This document shows positions 1 through 7,445 of a DNA stretch of 40,818 nt, piece by piece. The notes under the pieces were generated by a model. The model was not told where the DNA came from and made no database searches. It saw nothing but the letters and a program-made list of their open reading frames with translations. Source of the DNA: JAOTWJ01 sp036398175. Its GTDB lineage: Bacteria > Gemmatimonadota > Gemmatimonadetes > Gemmatimonadales > GWC2-71-9. The translations under genes were made by a program, and so were the position numbers. The stretch covers positions 1-40,818 of the forward strand of contig DASWHL010000123.1 in the NCBI GenBank assembly GCA_036398175.1, read 5' to 3'. Every line of letters starts with the position of its first letter. Position 1 is the first letter of the stretch.

Positions 1-526
1 CCGCGACCTCGTAGGAGCGGCCGATGACCGCGGAGTCGCCGCCGAACCACGACTGCCAGAGGGGATAACTGAGCACCACGGCCCGTTCTTCGTCCTCGGC
101 CACCGGCAGCCGGCCCAGGATGGGGCGGGCGCCGAGGGTGGGGAAGAGCGAGTTGGTGGGCCACGACATGCGGATGCGCTCCACGCGATCCGTGGTGCGG
201 AGCGTGGCGGTGAACGAGTTGTACGTCGAGACATCCTCGAGCAGCCGCGACTGCTCCCGGTACTGCACGTAGAACTCCTGCGCCACCCCGAACTCCGGCG
301 GGAAGTCCGATCCGGGCGCCGAAGCCGCGACGTGCACCAGCCGGTTGGGATGGGCGAACGGGAGTGGATCCAGCAGCACCCGGTTGACCACCGTGAAGAG
401 CCCGGCGTTGGCCCCGATGGCCAGGCCGAGCATGCCCGCCGCCGTCAGCGTGAAGCCTGGAGACCGCCGGAGCGACCGGGCGGCGTGGCTGAGGTCTCTG
501 GTCCATTCCTGCAGTGTCCAGGGCAT
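1..526 (-). CDS. ADOP/MacB-type ABC transporter permease, N-terminal part (cut by window edge)
   Basis: This is the first 175 codons of a minus-strand gene that runs off the left end of the window. The ATG at 526 follows a GGGAGG Shine-Dalgarno sequence about 8 nt away. The protein opens with the amphipathic stretch typical of Acidobacteria/Gemmatimonadota permeases (WTRDLSHAARSLRRSPGFT). A first membrane helix follows at about residues 28-52 (AAGMLGLAIGANAGLFTVVN), then the start of a MacB-like periplasmic core domain (LGARPILGRLPVAEDEERAVVLSYPLWQSWFGGD). Members of this family carry two FtsX permease units and work with a separate MacB/LolD-like ATPase to move lipopeptides or lipoproteins. 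The substrate cannot be told from sequence. The family assignment is firm; the part that would show the FtsX domains is outside the window. Confidence 0.88.
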   Translation of the reverse strand, partial: MPWTLQEWTRDLSHAARSLRRSPGFTLTAAGMLGLAIGANAGLFTVVNRVLLDPLPFAHPNRLVHVAASAPGSDFPPEFGVAQEFYVQYREQSRLLEDVSTYNSFTATLRTTDRVERIRMSWPTNSLFPTLGARPILGRLPVAEDEERAVVLSYPLWQSWFGGDSAVIGRSYEVA

Positions 527-622
527 GCCGGTGTCCTCCCGCGGGTGGTCGTCGTCGGGTTCCCGCACCTGATTACGTCAGACGGGCCCGGCGCCGGAAA
601 GGTTGCAGGGAGGCCTTGTGCA

Positions 623-1000
623 GTGATCTCCGGGTTCTTTGGGGGACTGGCGTTGCTTCTGGCCGTCATCGGGCTGCACGGGACCACGTCATACAGCGTC
701 GCGCGCTGGCGCAGCGAGATTGGCGTGCGCATGGCGCTCGGCGCCGCGCGGGCGGGCATCCTGCGGATGGTAGCGGGGGAAGTGGGCCGGCTGGTGACGG
801 TGGGCGTGGTGCTGGGCGTGCTGCTCGGGCTCGCCGCGACGCGGATGCTCAGGGCGTTTCTCTAAGGGGTCACGGCCACGGATCCTGGGACCCTGGCGGT
901 CTCGGCGCTCGTCCTGGCGCTCGTCGCCACGACGGCCGGGCTGGTGCCCGCGTGGCGCGCGGCGCGGGTGGACCCGATGATGGACCCCGCGGCGAGGTCA
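623..1000 (+). pseudogene. Remnant of an ADOP/FtsX permease C-terminus, interrupted by an in-frame stop
   Basis: Translation from the GTG at 623 gives a clear C-terminal FtsX half: GFFGGLALLLAVIGLHG, then the family signature RSEIGVRMALGAARAGILRM, then a further membrane helix. The reading frame is broken by TAA at 863-865, where family members usually have Tyr (FLYGVTATDP). It then continues in the same frame with GVTATDPGTLAVSALVLALV and AWRAARVDPMM, which is the normal family ending. The usual C-terminal end is lost where the sequence runs into the convergent TerB-like gene. No N-terminal half exists upstream; the divergent permease starts at 526 instead. I read this as a decayed 3' fragment of an ADOP gene. 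A short expressed membrane peptide (623-865) is possible but has no evident Shine-Dalgarno sequence. Confidence 0.75.
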
Positions 1001-1034
1001 CGCGCCAACCGGCCGACGAGTTCGCGCGCCGGCG

Positions 1035-1505
1035 CTACGACGTCGCCCGGCGCCGGGCCTGCGACAGGTACGCCGGCGGCAGCTCCAGCAGGTTGGCCAG
1101 CTTCCGCACGAGATACGTTTCGTGCTTCGCGATCTCGTTGTCCGCCAGAATCACGCCCCACATGATCTCGGCAAGCACCATCTTCTGCCCGAGGTCGTAG
1201 TGCCGGTTGATGAGCCGCGTGAACTGGTAGTCGTCAATCGCCGCGCGGCGCTCCGCCTCGGCCCGCCCGATCAACGCCTGGCGCGCCGTCGGGTCCAGGC
1301 CGAAATGCCGCTCGAGAGCCTCCTCGATCCGCGCCCGCTCGACGGCGCCGAACTCGTCGTCCGCGTACGCGATCTGGAGCAGCAGCGCGCAGGCCGCCAC
1401 GTCCACGGGAGGATGCCGCTCGGCCCCGCCGGGCGGTGCGGATTCCTCGGTGGGCGCGCCGCCCGACAAGAACCGGGCCAGCAGCCTGCCGATCGCGTCA
1501 CGCAT
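1035..1505 (-). CDS. TerB-family (tellurite-resistance-like) protein
   Basis: 156 residues. ATG at 1505 was chosen because a GGGGAGAA ribosome-binding sequence sits just upstream; a longer in-frame extension to 1694 lacks family similarity. The body matches the all-helical TerB fold: a first acidic helix pair around residues 48-60 (LLLQIAYADDEFGAVERARI) and a second TerB half around 108-130 (MVLAEIMWGVILADNEIAKH), with the acidic positions used by TerB proteins for metal or Ca binding. A C-terminal HETYLVRKLANLLELP follows. Function in this family is poorly defined (stress or membrane-associated signalling). It lies only 14 bp downstream of lysK on the same strand, so it is probably the last gene of the lysW operon. 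It converges on the permease remnant. Confidence 0.82.
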   Translation of the reverse strand: MRDAIGRLLARFLSGGAPTEESAPPGGAERHPPVDVAACALLLQIAYADDEFGAVERARIEEALERHFGLDPTARQALIGRAEAERRAAIDDYQFTRLINRHYDLGQKMVLAEIMWGVILADNEIAKHETYLVRKLANLLELPPAYLSQARRRATS

Positions 1506-1519
1506 GGCCTTCTCCCCTT

Positions 1520-2647
1520 CTACGTCCCGGACGCCGCCGGGGTCCGCGCGAGCGGCCCGCCGGCAAGATCGCGCACCACCCGGGTCAGCACGCGGAGGGC
1601 GCGCGTGTACTCGTGCAGGCTTACGTGTTCGTCCGGCGTGTGGTCCAGCGCGGCGTCCCCCGGTCCGTAGACCGCCATCGGCACGCCGGGCCACGCCGGA
1701 CCGACGATGGTGAGGTCGGCGGTGCCGGTCTTCACGACGAACCTGGGCGCGCCCTGTTCGGCGCGGATGGCGCGCAGGAAGGCGGCGGCCAGCGGCGTAC
1801 GTCGGGGCGCCTGGAATGCCTCCTGTCCGCCCCGGAACCGCACCCGCAGTTCCGCGCCGTCATCGCGGGAGGGGACCACCGCGTCCAGATGACGCCGCAG
1901 CGCGCGCCGCGCGGCCGCGAGGCGTTCGCCGAGTGGAATCCGGAGGTTGACCCGCAGGTCCGCGATCCCGTGGGCGCCGTCGTCCCGGGTCCGCAGCGCC
2001 CGCAGCGCCGCCGAGTACCGGTCGTACTCCCGCGGGCCGCGGCCGGCGTTGCGCTCGTCGCAGAACCGCTCGACCGCGTGCCAGAGGTCCACCGCGCGCT
2101 CGGCGGGCAGGCGGTCGCGGCCGGCGGCGTGCGCGAAGGCGGCCCGCAGGCGCGCGAGCAGCTCCACGGAGCCGCGGTAGCCCAGCGTCAGCCGGTCCCA
2201 GCGGCTCGGCTCCCCGACGACCACGGCGGCCGGCGGCGGCCGGTCCCATCCCGCCAGCAGCGCGCGGGCGCCGCGGCTGGTCCAGGATTCCTCCTCCACG
2301 GCCCCCACGACGGTGATCCGCCAGCCGGTGGGGGGCGTGACGGCGGCGGCCGCTGCCGCCAGGGCGCAGAGCGGCCCCTTGGCGTCCACCGTGCCGCGGC
2401 CGAACAGGCGGTCGCCCTCGCGCCGCACCGGGACGGTGCCGGGGAAGGTGTCGATGTGGCCGAGCAGGAGCAGTTCGCGCGGGCCGTCGCCGCGCGTGGC
2501 CACCAGGTTGCCGGCGGCGTCGGGACCCGCGGCAAGGCCGCGCGCGGCGAGCCAGTCCGCCAGGAAGCGCACGGCGGCCGCCTCCCGCCGGGGAGGACTC
2601 GGGATCCGTACGAGGCCTTCCAGCAGCGCGACGGCGCCGTCATCCAT
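1520..2647 (-). CDS. lysK: [LysW]-lysine / [LysW]-ornithine hydrolase (M20 family)
   Basis: 375 residues, the usual length of LysK. It releases lysine (or ornithine) from the C-terminal glutamate of the carrier LysW, the last carrier-bound step. M20 di-metal motifs are all present: H64 and D66 in LLLGHIDTFPG, bridging D88 in GRGTVDAKGP, the catalytic EEE at 118-120, E146 in VVGEPS, and a C-terminal His near 336 in DHTPDEHV. Start ATG at 2647 overlaps the lysJ stop by 8 nt, indicating translational coupling. The gene order and the LysW gene upstream favour LysK over a stand-alone ArgE or DapE. Whether it serves lysine, arginine or both cannot be decided from sequence. Confidence 0.9.
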   Translation of the reverse strand: MDDGAVALLEGLVRIPSPPRREAAAVRFLADWLAARGLAAGPDAAGNLVATRGDGPRELLLLGHIDTFPGTVPVRREGDRLFGRGTVDAKGPLCALAAAAAAVTPPTGWRITVVGAVEEESWTSRGARALLAGWDRPPPAAVVVGEPSRWDRLTLGYRGSVELLARLRAAFAHAAGRDRLPAERAVDLWHAVERFCDERNAGRGPREYDRYSAALRALRTRDDGAHGIADLRVNLRIPLGERLAAARRALRRHLDAVVPSRDDGAELRVRFRGGQEAFQAPRRTPLAAAFLRAIRAEQGAPRFVVKTGTADLTIVGPAWPGVPMAVYGPGDAALDHTPDEHVSLHEYTRALRVLTRVVRDLAGGPLARTPAASGT

Positions 2648-3839
2648 CGCGCAGCGCCTCGCCGATGGCCGCGACCCCGGCGGCCAGATCGTCGTCGGAG
2701 ATCACGAGCGGCGGCAGCAGCCGCAGCACGTTGAGGCCCGCGGGCAGTGCCCAGACGCCGCGGCGCATCAGCGCCTCGAGCACGGGTCCCACGCGCCGTT
2801 TCAGCTCGATGCCGATCATGAGGCCGCGGCCGCGCACGTCGCGCACGAGCGGCGCGTCGAGCGCCCGCAGGTCGCGCATCACCCGTTGGCCGAGGCGTGC
2901 CGCGCGCTCGTGCAGCCGCTCGCGTTGCAGGACCGCCAGGGCGGCCAGGCTGGCCGCGCAGGCGAGCGGGGCGCCGGCGAACGTGCTGCCGTGCTGGCCG
3001 CTCTCGAACGCGCCCAGGCCCTCACGCCACACGGCCGCCCCCATCGGCACGCCGCCGCCCAGCGCCTTGCCGAGCACGATCACGTCCGGGGCGAGCCCGT
3101 GGTGGGCGCCCGCGAACCAGCGGCCCGTGCGGCCGAAGCCCGTCTGGATCTCGTCCGCGATCAGCAGCGCGCCGCGGGCCGCACAGAGTCGCTGGAGCCC
3201 CTGGAAGAACTCCGTGGCGCCCTCGTGCACGCCGCCTTCGCCCTGAATCACCTCGACGACGACGCCGGCCGTGTGGTCGCCGATGACGGCGTCCGCCGCG
3301 GCGAGATCGTCGTACGGCACGTGCGTGAATCCCGGGATGAGCGGCGCGAACGCGTCGCGGCGGGGGCCGGGCGCGGTGGCGGAGAGCGCGCCCAGCGTGC
3401 GGCCGTGGAAGCCGCGGCTGAACGCCACGAAGTCCGTCCGGCCCGTGCGCCGCCGCGCGAACTTGAGCGCCGCCTCGACGGCCTCGGCGCCGGAGTTGGC
3501 CGGCTGCACGCGCGTGAGCCCGCCGCGCGCCGTGGCGGGGAAATCGAGCGCGAGCAGCTCGACGAGCGCGTGGAACCACCGGGCGCGCACGTCGCTGTAC
3601 GCGCTCTCGGTGAGCATGGTGAGGCGTGCAGCCTGGACGCGGATGGCCGCGGTCACCTCGGGGTGATTGTGCCCCAGCGCCGCCCAGCCGTGCGCCGCCG
3701 CCAGGTCCACGTAACGGCGGCCCGCCGCGTCGAACAGCGCCGCCCCCTCGCCCCGGACGATCGTGACGGGGCGGCGCCGGACCCCGCCCGACGCGTGCGC
3801 GTCCTCGAGCGCCGTCAGGGATGCGTCCGGCTCAGTCAC
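2640..3839 (-). CDS. lysJ: [LysW]-aminoadipate/glutamate semialdehyde aminotransferase
   Basis: 399 residues, class III PLP aminotransferase (ArgD/LysJ). It converts the LysW-bound semialdehyde to LysW-lysine or LysW-ornithine using glutamate as amino donor. Visible landmarks: NSGAEAVEAALKFARRRTG from residue 115, the phosphate/PLP region FHGRTLGALSAT (144-155), D229 in ADEIQTGFGRTG, which pairs with the pyridine nitrogen, and the Schiff-base K258 in VLGKALGGGVPMGA. Translation starts at GTG 3839, overlapping the lysZ stop by 8 nt. It overlaps lysK by 8 nt at its own 3' end. The family call is solid; the lysine versus arginine role is open. Confidence 0.92.
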   Translation of the reverse strand: MTEPDASLTALEDAHASGGVRRRPVTIVRGEGAALFDAAGRRYVDLAAAHGWAALGHNHPEVTAAIRVQAARLTMLTESAYSDVRARWFHALVELLALDFPATARGGLTRVQPANSGAEAVEAALKFARRRTGRTDFVAFSRGFHGRTLGALSATAPGPRRDAFAPLIPGFTHVPYDDLAAADAVIGDHTAGVVVEVIQGEGGVHEGATEFFQGLQRLCAARGALLIADEIQTGFGRTGRWFAGAHHGLAPDVIVLGKALGGGVPMGAAVWREGLGAFESGQHGSTFAGAPLACAASLAALAVLQRERLHERAARLGQRVMRDLRALDAPLVRDVRGRGLMIGIELKRRVGPVLEALMRRGVWALPAGLNVLRLLPPLVISDDDLAAGVAAIGEALRDG

Positions 3840-4647
3840 CGATCACCGTTCCCGTGCCGTCGAGCGCCCGCCGGACGGGGTGTGCCACGCGCCCGTCCGC
3901 GAGCACCACGCGGCGCACGCCGCCCTCCAGCGCCTCCCGGGCGCCGAGCACCTTCTTTTTCATCCGGTCGGCGGCGACCGCGAGAAACCGCTCCACGTCG
4001 CCCGCGGCGATGCGCGGGATCAGGGACGCCTCGTCGGGGAACCGCGCGAGCAGACCCGGCACGTCCGACAGGATGACCAGCGTGTCCGCGCCCAGCGCCA
4101 CGGCGGTCTGCGCGGCCGCGCGGTCGCCGTCCACGTTGATGGCGTCGCCGTCGTAGCTCGCGGCCGGCGGGGTGAGGACGGGCAGGAGCCGCTCGGCGAG
4201 CAGCGCGCGGAGCAGGGCGGCGTTCACGCGTTCGACCGTGCCCGTGTAGTCGTCGCGGATCACGAACCGCCTGCCCTCGCGCACGGCGCGGATGGCGTCC
4301 TTCCGGGGGCCCTCCCAGAGGCGGCCGTCGAGGCCGGACAGGCCCACGGCGTTGACGCCGCGCCGCTGGAACCGCTCGACGACGCCCTTGTTCACCTGGC
4401 CGCAGTACACCATCTGGAAGATCTCGAGGGTACGCCGGTCGGTGCGGCGCGAGGTATGGCCGCCGGGCGACGTGACGAACTCGGGCGGATGGCCGAGCCG
4501 GGTAGCGACGTCGTTCAGAGTGGCGGCGCCGCCGTGGACGAGCACCAGGGACCATCCCTCCCGCCACACGCGGGCCACGTCGTCCACCACGGCATCGAGA
4601 TCGATGGCCGCACCGCCACCCACTTTCACGACCAGCGGAGGGGTCAT
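3832..4647 (-). CDS. lysZ: [LysW]-aminoadipate/glutamate kinase
   Basis: 271 residues in the amino-acid kinase (ArgB/LysZ) fold. It phosphorylates the side-chain carboxylate of the LysW-linked amino acid. Seen: the N-terminal nucleotide loop VVKVGGGAAID, LVLVHGGAATLNDVATRLG, and FVTSPGGHTSRRTDRRTLEI, which corresponds to the substrate-contacting loop, followed by a C-terminal DGDAINVDGDRAAAQTAVAL segment. I place the start at the ATG at 4647 because family members begin directly with this beta strand. An in-frame ATG at 4677 would add ten residues (281 total), and neither site has a convincing Shine-Dalgarno sequence. It lies 85 bp after lysY (55 bp if 4677 is used) and overlaps lysJ by 8 nt. 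Confidence 0.88.
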   Translation of the reverse strand: MTPPLVVKVGGGAAIDLDAVVDDVARVWREGWSLVLVHGGAATLNDVATRLGHPPEFVTSPGGHTSRRTDRRTLEIFQMVYCGQVNKGVVERFQRRGVNAVGLSGLDGRLWEGPRKDAIRAVREGRRFVIRDDYTGTVERVNAALLRALLAERLLPVLTPPAASYDGDAINVDGDRAAAQTAVALGADTLVILSDVPGLLARFPDEASLIPRIAAGDVERFLAVAADRMKKKVLGAREALEGGVRRVVLADGRVAHPVRRALDGTGTVIGD

Positions 4648-4732
4648 GCGGCCAGGCACGATGCAGCGAAGCGCCATTCATGGCGCGTCGCGCGAGCGCC
4701 GAGCGCGGCCTTCAGGTCGCCACCGGGCACGG

Positions 4733-5776
4733 CTACACCGGGTGCAGGCCCGGAAACGTGAGTCCCGCCGTTTCCGGGAACCCGCACATCAGGTTGAGGC
4801 ACTGCACCGCGCTCCCGGCGGCACCTTTCATCAGGTTGTCGAGCGCGGCGACGACGACGACGCGACCATCCGCGGCCCGCTCGTCCACCGCGAACCCCAC
4901 GTCGCACCAGTTCGAGCCCGCCAGCACCTTGGGCTCGGGATACCGGTGGATGCCGGACTTGGCGGCGACCAGGCGCACGAACGGCTCGGCGCCGTGGGCG
5001 TCGCGGTACAGCCGCCAGAGGTCGCGCTCGGACATGCGCTCGCTGAGGACGCACTGGGCCGTGACCAGGGCGCCGCGCACCAGCTCGACGCCGGTGACCG
5101 AGAAGGAGAGGTCGAACCCGTTGCCCAGCGCCTGTCGGATCTCGGCCTGGTGGCGGTGGCCCGTGGGCCTGAACGTCCGCACGGCGCCGCTGCGTTCGGG
5201 GTGGTGGGAGGCCGCGCTGGGGGCGCTGCCGCCCTCGGACGAGCCCACCTTCACGTCGGCGGCCACGCGCTCGAGCAGGCCCGCGTCCACAAGCGGCGCC
5301 AGGGCCAGGATCGTCACCGCGGCGTTGCATCCGACGCCGGACACATACCGCGCGCCGCCGAGCGCGTCGCGGTGGCGTTCGGGGAGCCCGTACACGAAGC
5401 GCTCGAGCCACTCCGGCGCGCGGTGCGGTTCTCCGTACCAGTCCTCGTAGACGTCGGCGCGGCGGAGCCGGAAGTCGGCCGACGTGTCAATCAGCCGCTC
5501 GGCGCGCCCCGCCCAGTGTTCGATGTGCCGGGCCGCCTCGCCGTGCGGCCGCGCCAGGAGCAGCACGTCCACCGGATCCACCGCGTCCGGCGCCGTGAAC
5601 TGGAGATCCGTGACGCCCCGGAGGTTGGGATGGACGGTGTGAAGGAACCGGCCCGCCCCGCTGGTGGACGTCACCTGGTGCAGGGTCACGTGCGGGTGCT
5701 GGACGAGGAGGCGGATCAGTTCGCCGCCGACGTAGCCGCCGCCCCCCACAATGCTGGCGCGGACCGACGGGGTCAT
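4733..5776 (-). CDS. lysY: [LysW]-aminoadipyl/glutamyl phosphate reductase
   Basis: 347 residues, ArgC/LysY family. NADPH-dependent reduction of the LysW-bound acyl phosphate to the semialdehyde. The N-terminal Rossmann motif is GGGGYVGGEL (11-20). The catalytic cysteine is C150 in YVSGVGCNAAVTILAL. The His of the active site probably lies in the GSSEGGSAPSAASHHPERSG region, which resembles the LysY rather than the classical ArgC loop. ATG at 5776 overlaps the lysX stop by 4 nt (ATGA). The last codons are followed by the lysZ leader. The length and the SHHPERSG loop fit LysY well, and the surrounding operon makes the assignment firm. Confidence 0.92.
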   Translation of the reverse strand: MTPSVRASIVGGGGYVGGELIRLLVQHPHVTLHQVTSTSGAGRFLHTVHPNLRGVTDLQFTAPDAVDPVDVLLLARPHGEAARHIEHWAGRAERLIDTSADFRLRRADVYEDWYGEPHRAPEWLERFVYGLPERHRDALGGARYVSGVGCNAAVTILALAPLVDAGLLERVAADVKVGSSEGGSAPSAASHHPERSGAVRTFRPTGHRHQAEIRQALGNGFDLSFSVTGVELVRGALVTAQCVLSERMSERDLWRLYRDAHGAEPFVRLVAAKSGIHRYPEPKVLAGSNWCDVGFAVDERAADGRVVVVAALDNLMKGAAGSAVQCLNLMCGFPETAGLTFPGLHPV

Positions 5777-6666
5777 CCTCCGGCGGCGACCCGCGCGACC
5801 GGGGCCGGCCGGGCGCCGTCGGCGGTCTTCAGCACGTACTCCACCACCAGCTCGGGGATCGGCACGCCGGTGACCGGGACGCTGTTCCGGAACTCCATCG
5901 TGTAGTTCACTTCGTTCACGAGCAACTCGCCGTCGGGCCGCTCCAGCAGGTCCACGGCGAGCACCCCGCCCCCCACGGCCTGGGCGGCGTCCCGGGAGAG
6001 CCGGTCAATGTCGTCGGTGACGGGACAGGGCTCCGCCCGGGCGCCGCGCGCGGTGTTGGTGATCCAGTGGTCGGCGTAGCGGTAGATGGCGGCCACGGTG
6101 CGGTCTCCCACGACGAACGCCCGGATGTCCCGGCCGGGCTTGGCGATATACTCCTGGATATAGAAGATCGAGTGGTGGTAGCTCCCGAGCACCTCCTTGT
6201 GCTCCAGCAGCGCCTCCGCGCTCTCGCGGTCGTTGACCTTGGCCACCAGCCGGCCCCAGGAGCCCACCGCCGGCTTGAGCACGACGGGATACCCGAGGCG
6301 CTCGATGGCCTCTAGCGCCGATGCGGGCGTGAACGCCACCAGGCAGCGTGGGGTGGGGATGTCGTGCGCGCGCAGGACGGAGGTCGTCTCCAGCTTGTTG
6401 CCGCAGATGAGGGCCACCGGGTACGTGTTCACGCACGGGACGCCGGCGTCGCCAAGGATCCGGAGGGCGTACAGCGCGCGCGAGTGGTTGATGCAGCGCT
6501 CGAGGACGACGTCCACGGGCAGCGGCGAGCCGCGGCCCAGCTCGAAGACCACCTGCCGATCGTCGAACACCTCGGTGGGGACCCCGTGCCGGCGCAGGGC
6601 TTCGAGCAGCATCTTCTCCTCGACGCGGACCCGCGAGAAGAGCACGCCAACGCGCGGCCTACTCAC
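5773..6666 (-). CDS. lysX: LysW-aminoadipate (or glutamate) ligase, ATP-grasp
   Basis: 297 residues, RimK-related ATP-grasp ligase that attaches alpha-aminoadipate (LysX activity) or glutamate (ArgX activity) to the C-terminal Glu of LysW. Features: an N-terminal pre-ATP-grasp domain (RVGVLFSRVRVEEKMLLEAL), CGNKLETTSVLRAHDIPTPR before the central domain, the nucleotide-binding lysine strand LGYPVVLKPAVGSWGRLVAK, YIQEYIAKPGRDIRAFVVGD, and the metal-binding end LLVNEVNYTMEFRNSVPVTG. The TMEF signature recalls lysine-type LysX of Thermus as I remember it, but I would not assign specificity on that alone. The start is GTG at 6666, overlapping the lysW stop by 8 nt. Confidence 0.92.
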   Translation of the reverse strand: MSRPRVGVLFSRVRVEEKMLLEALRRHGVPTEVFDDRQVVFELGRGSPLPVDVVLERCINHSRALYALRILGDAGVPCVNTYPVALICGNKLETTSVLRAHDIPTPRCLVAFTPASALEAIERLGYPVVLKPAVGSWGRLVAKVNDRESAEALLEHKEVLGSYHHSIFYIQEYIAKPGRDIRAFVVGDRTVAAIYRYADHWITNTARGARAEPCPVTDDIDRLSRDAAQAVGGGVLAVDLLERPDGELLVNEVNYTMEFRNSVPVTGVPIPELVVEYVLKTADGARPAPVARVAAGG

Positions 6667-6832
6667 CCCAATCCTCTTCCTCCTCCGGCGCGGGCACGAG
6701 CGCCAACGGCGACCCGGCCACGACCTCCAGCTCGCGCCCGCACTCGGCGCACTGCACGATCTCGCCGGCCATCACGTCGTCCGCGAGCGAGACGGCCGCC
6801 GCGCAATCGGGGCACTCGGCTCTCGATGCCAT
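6659..6832 (-). CDS. lysW: Amino-group carrier protein LysW
   Basis: 57 residues. Two CxxC knuckles (C7/C10 and C28/C31) form the zinc site of the TFIIB-like fold. The acidic tail ends in EDWGE (53-57), the hallmark of the family, with the terminal Glu being the attachment point for the carried amino acid. ATG at 6832 is preceded by GAGGAA. An in-frame GTG extension to 6898 has no conserved content and was discarded. It is the first gene of the operon, driven by the promoter at 6931-6959, giving a leader of about 90 nt. Together with LysX, Y, Z, J and K it makes a complete carrier-bound module. Confidence 0.95.
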   Translation of the reverse strand: MASRAECPDCAAAVSLADDVMAGEIVQCAECGRELEVVAGSPLALVPAPEEEEDWGE

Positions 6833-6930
6833 GGGTGATTCCTCGTCTGGGTGACGAACAGGAACGCCAGCGACGTGCGCGGCGGGCATCCGAACCACCG
6901 GCCACGGGGCGACGACTCGCGTGGTGGGTG

Positions 6931-6959
6931 AATCAACGGATCGCGGGCGAGCGTGTCAA
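6931..6959 (-). promoter_or_regulatory. Sigma-70-type promoter of the lysW operon
   Basis: On the minus strand, TTGACA (6959-6954) and TTGATT (6936-6931) are separated by exactly 17 nt. The -35 is a perfect consensus and the -10 resembles the TANNTT elements seen elsewhere in the window. Transcription would start near 6924, about 90 nt before lysW. No other likely promoter is seen inside the overlapping operon. Confidence 0.7.
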
Positions 6960-7223
6960 GCGCGGCTCCGTAACCGGAGTTGACCATCTCGGCCCGACCG
7001 TGACTGTCGGCCGGGGCTCCCCAAAGGCTACCCAATCGGTCGAGAGGCCTCGCGACCAGTCCTCGGAAAAGAGCGGGCGGTTATTGGGGTGAGCGCACGA
7101 CGAAGTGACGCTCGGTGCTTCGCCAGCCGCCCTATGGGGATGAGCAGGGCGCGGGGCGCGCCGTCGCTACGAGGGCCCATCTCGGCCGACCCCAGCTTTG
7201 CGCGGTGTGGGGAAGTCGCCGGA

Positions 7224-7241
7224 TTGTGACCTGGCTCACAA
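7224..7241. promoter_or_regulatory. CRP/FNR-superfamily-like operator, perfect palindrome
   Basis: TTGTGA-CCTGGC-TCACAA: the halves TGTGA and TCACA are separated by 6 nt, exactly the E. coli CRP core geometry, with symmetric flanking T and A. It lies 204 bp before the histidine-kinase start. A -10-like TAATCG at 7284-7289 would put this site near -62, the class I activator position. The binding protein is not identified. Confidence 0.5.
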
Positions 7242-7297
7242 GACCAGCCGACAACTCAGCGGCGGTTCCCCTCAAAACAGCACTAATCGGGGGCAAG

Positions 7298-7313
7298 TGT
7301 GAGATGCGTCACG
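7298..7313. promoter_or_regulatory. Second CRP-like half-perfect operator
   Basis: TGTGA-GATGCG-TCACG matches the same TGTGA-N6-TCACA pattern at 9 of 10 positions. Its centre is 73 bp from the first site, close to seven helical turns. It would lie around or just after a transcription start near 7295, where binding would be expected to repress. Confidence 0.4.
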
Positions 7314-7445
7314 GTTTCCGGGTGCCGCGAGTCACACACTGGTGGTCGCCAGCAATGGTGCCCCCGCCCCTCGTCGTGCGCATCCGCGCGCTCGCACCGG
7401 GTTGCCGGGTGGCCCGTGTCCATCCGCCGCGCCCACAGGGGGCCG

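Larger units (their letters stand above)
6833..7445. other. Intergenic regulatory region between lysW and the hybrid histidine kinase
   Basis: 613 bp without a convincing gene between two divergent starts. It holds the lysW leader and promoter on the minus strand, a small perfect hairpin CTCCG-TAAC-CGGAG (6966-6979), an imperfect GGCC/GGCC inverted repeat near 6991-7012, and two CRP-like palindromes (7224-7241 and 7298-7313). I see no tRNA-like or T-box-like element. Open frames here lack family features. Confidence 0.6.

Noticed and set aside
6833..6930. Lysine riboswitch or T-box in the lysW leader
   Set aside because: The leader is only about 90 nt and shows no conserved L-box or T-box sequence or multi-helix fold.
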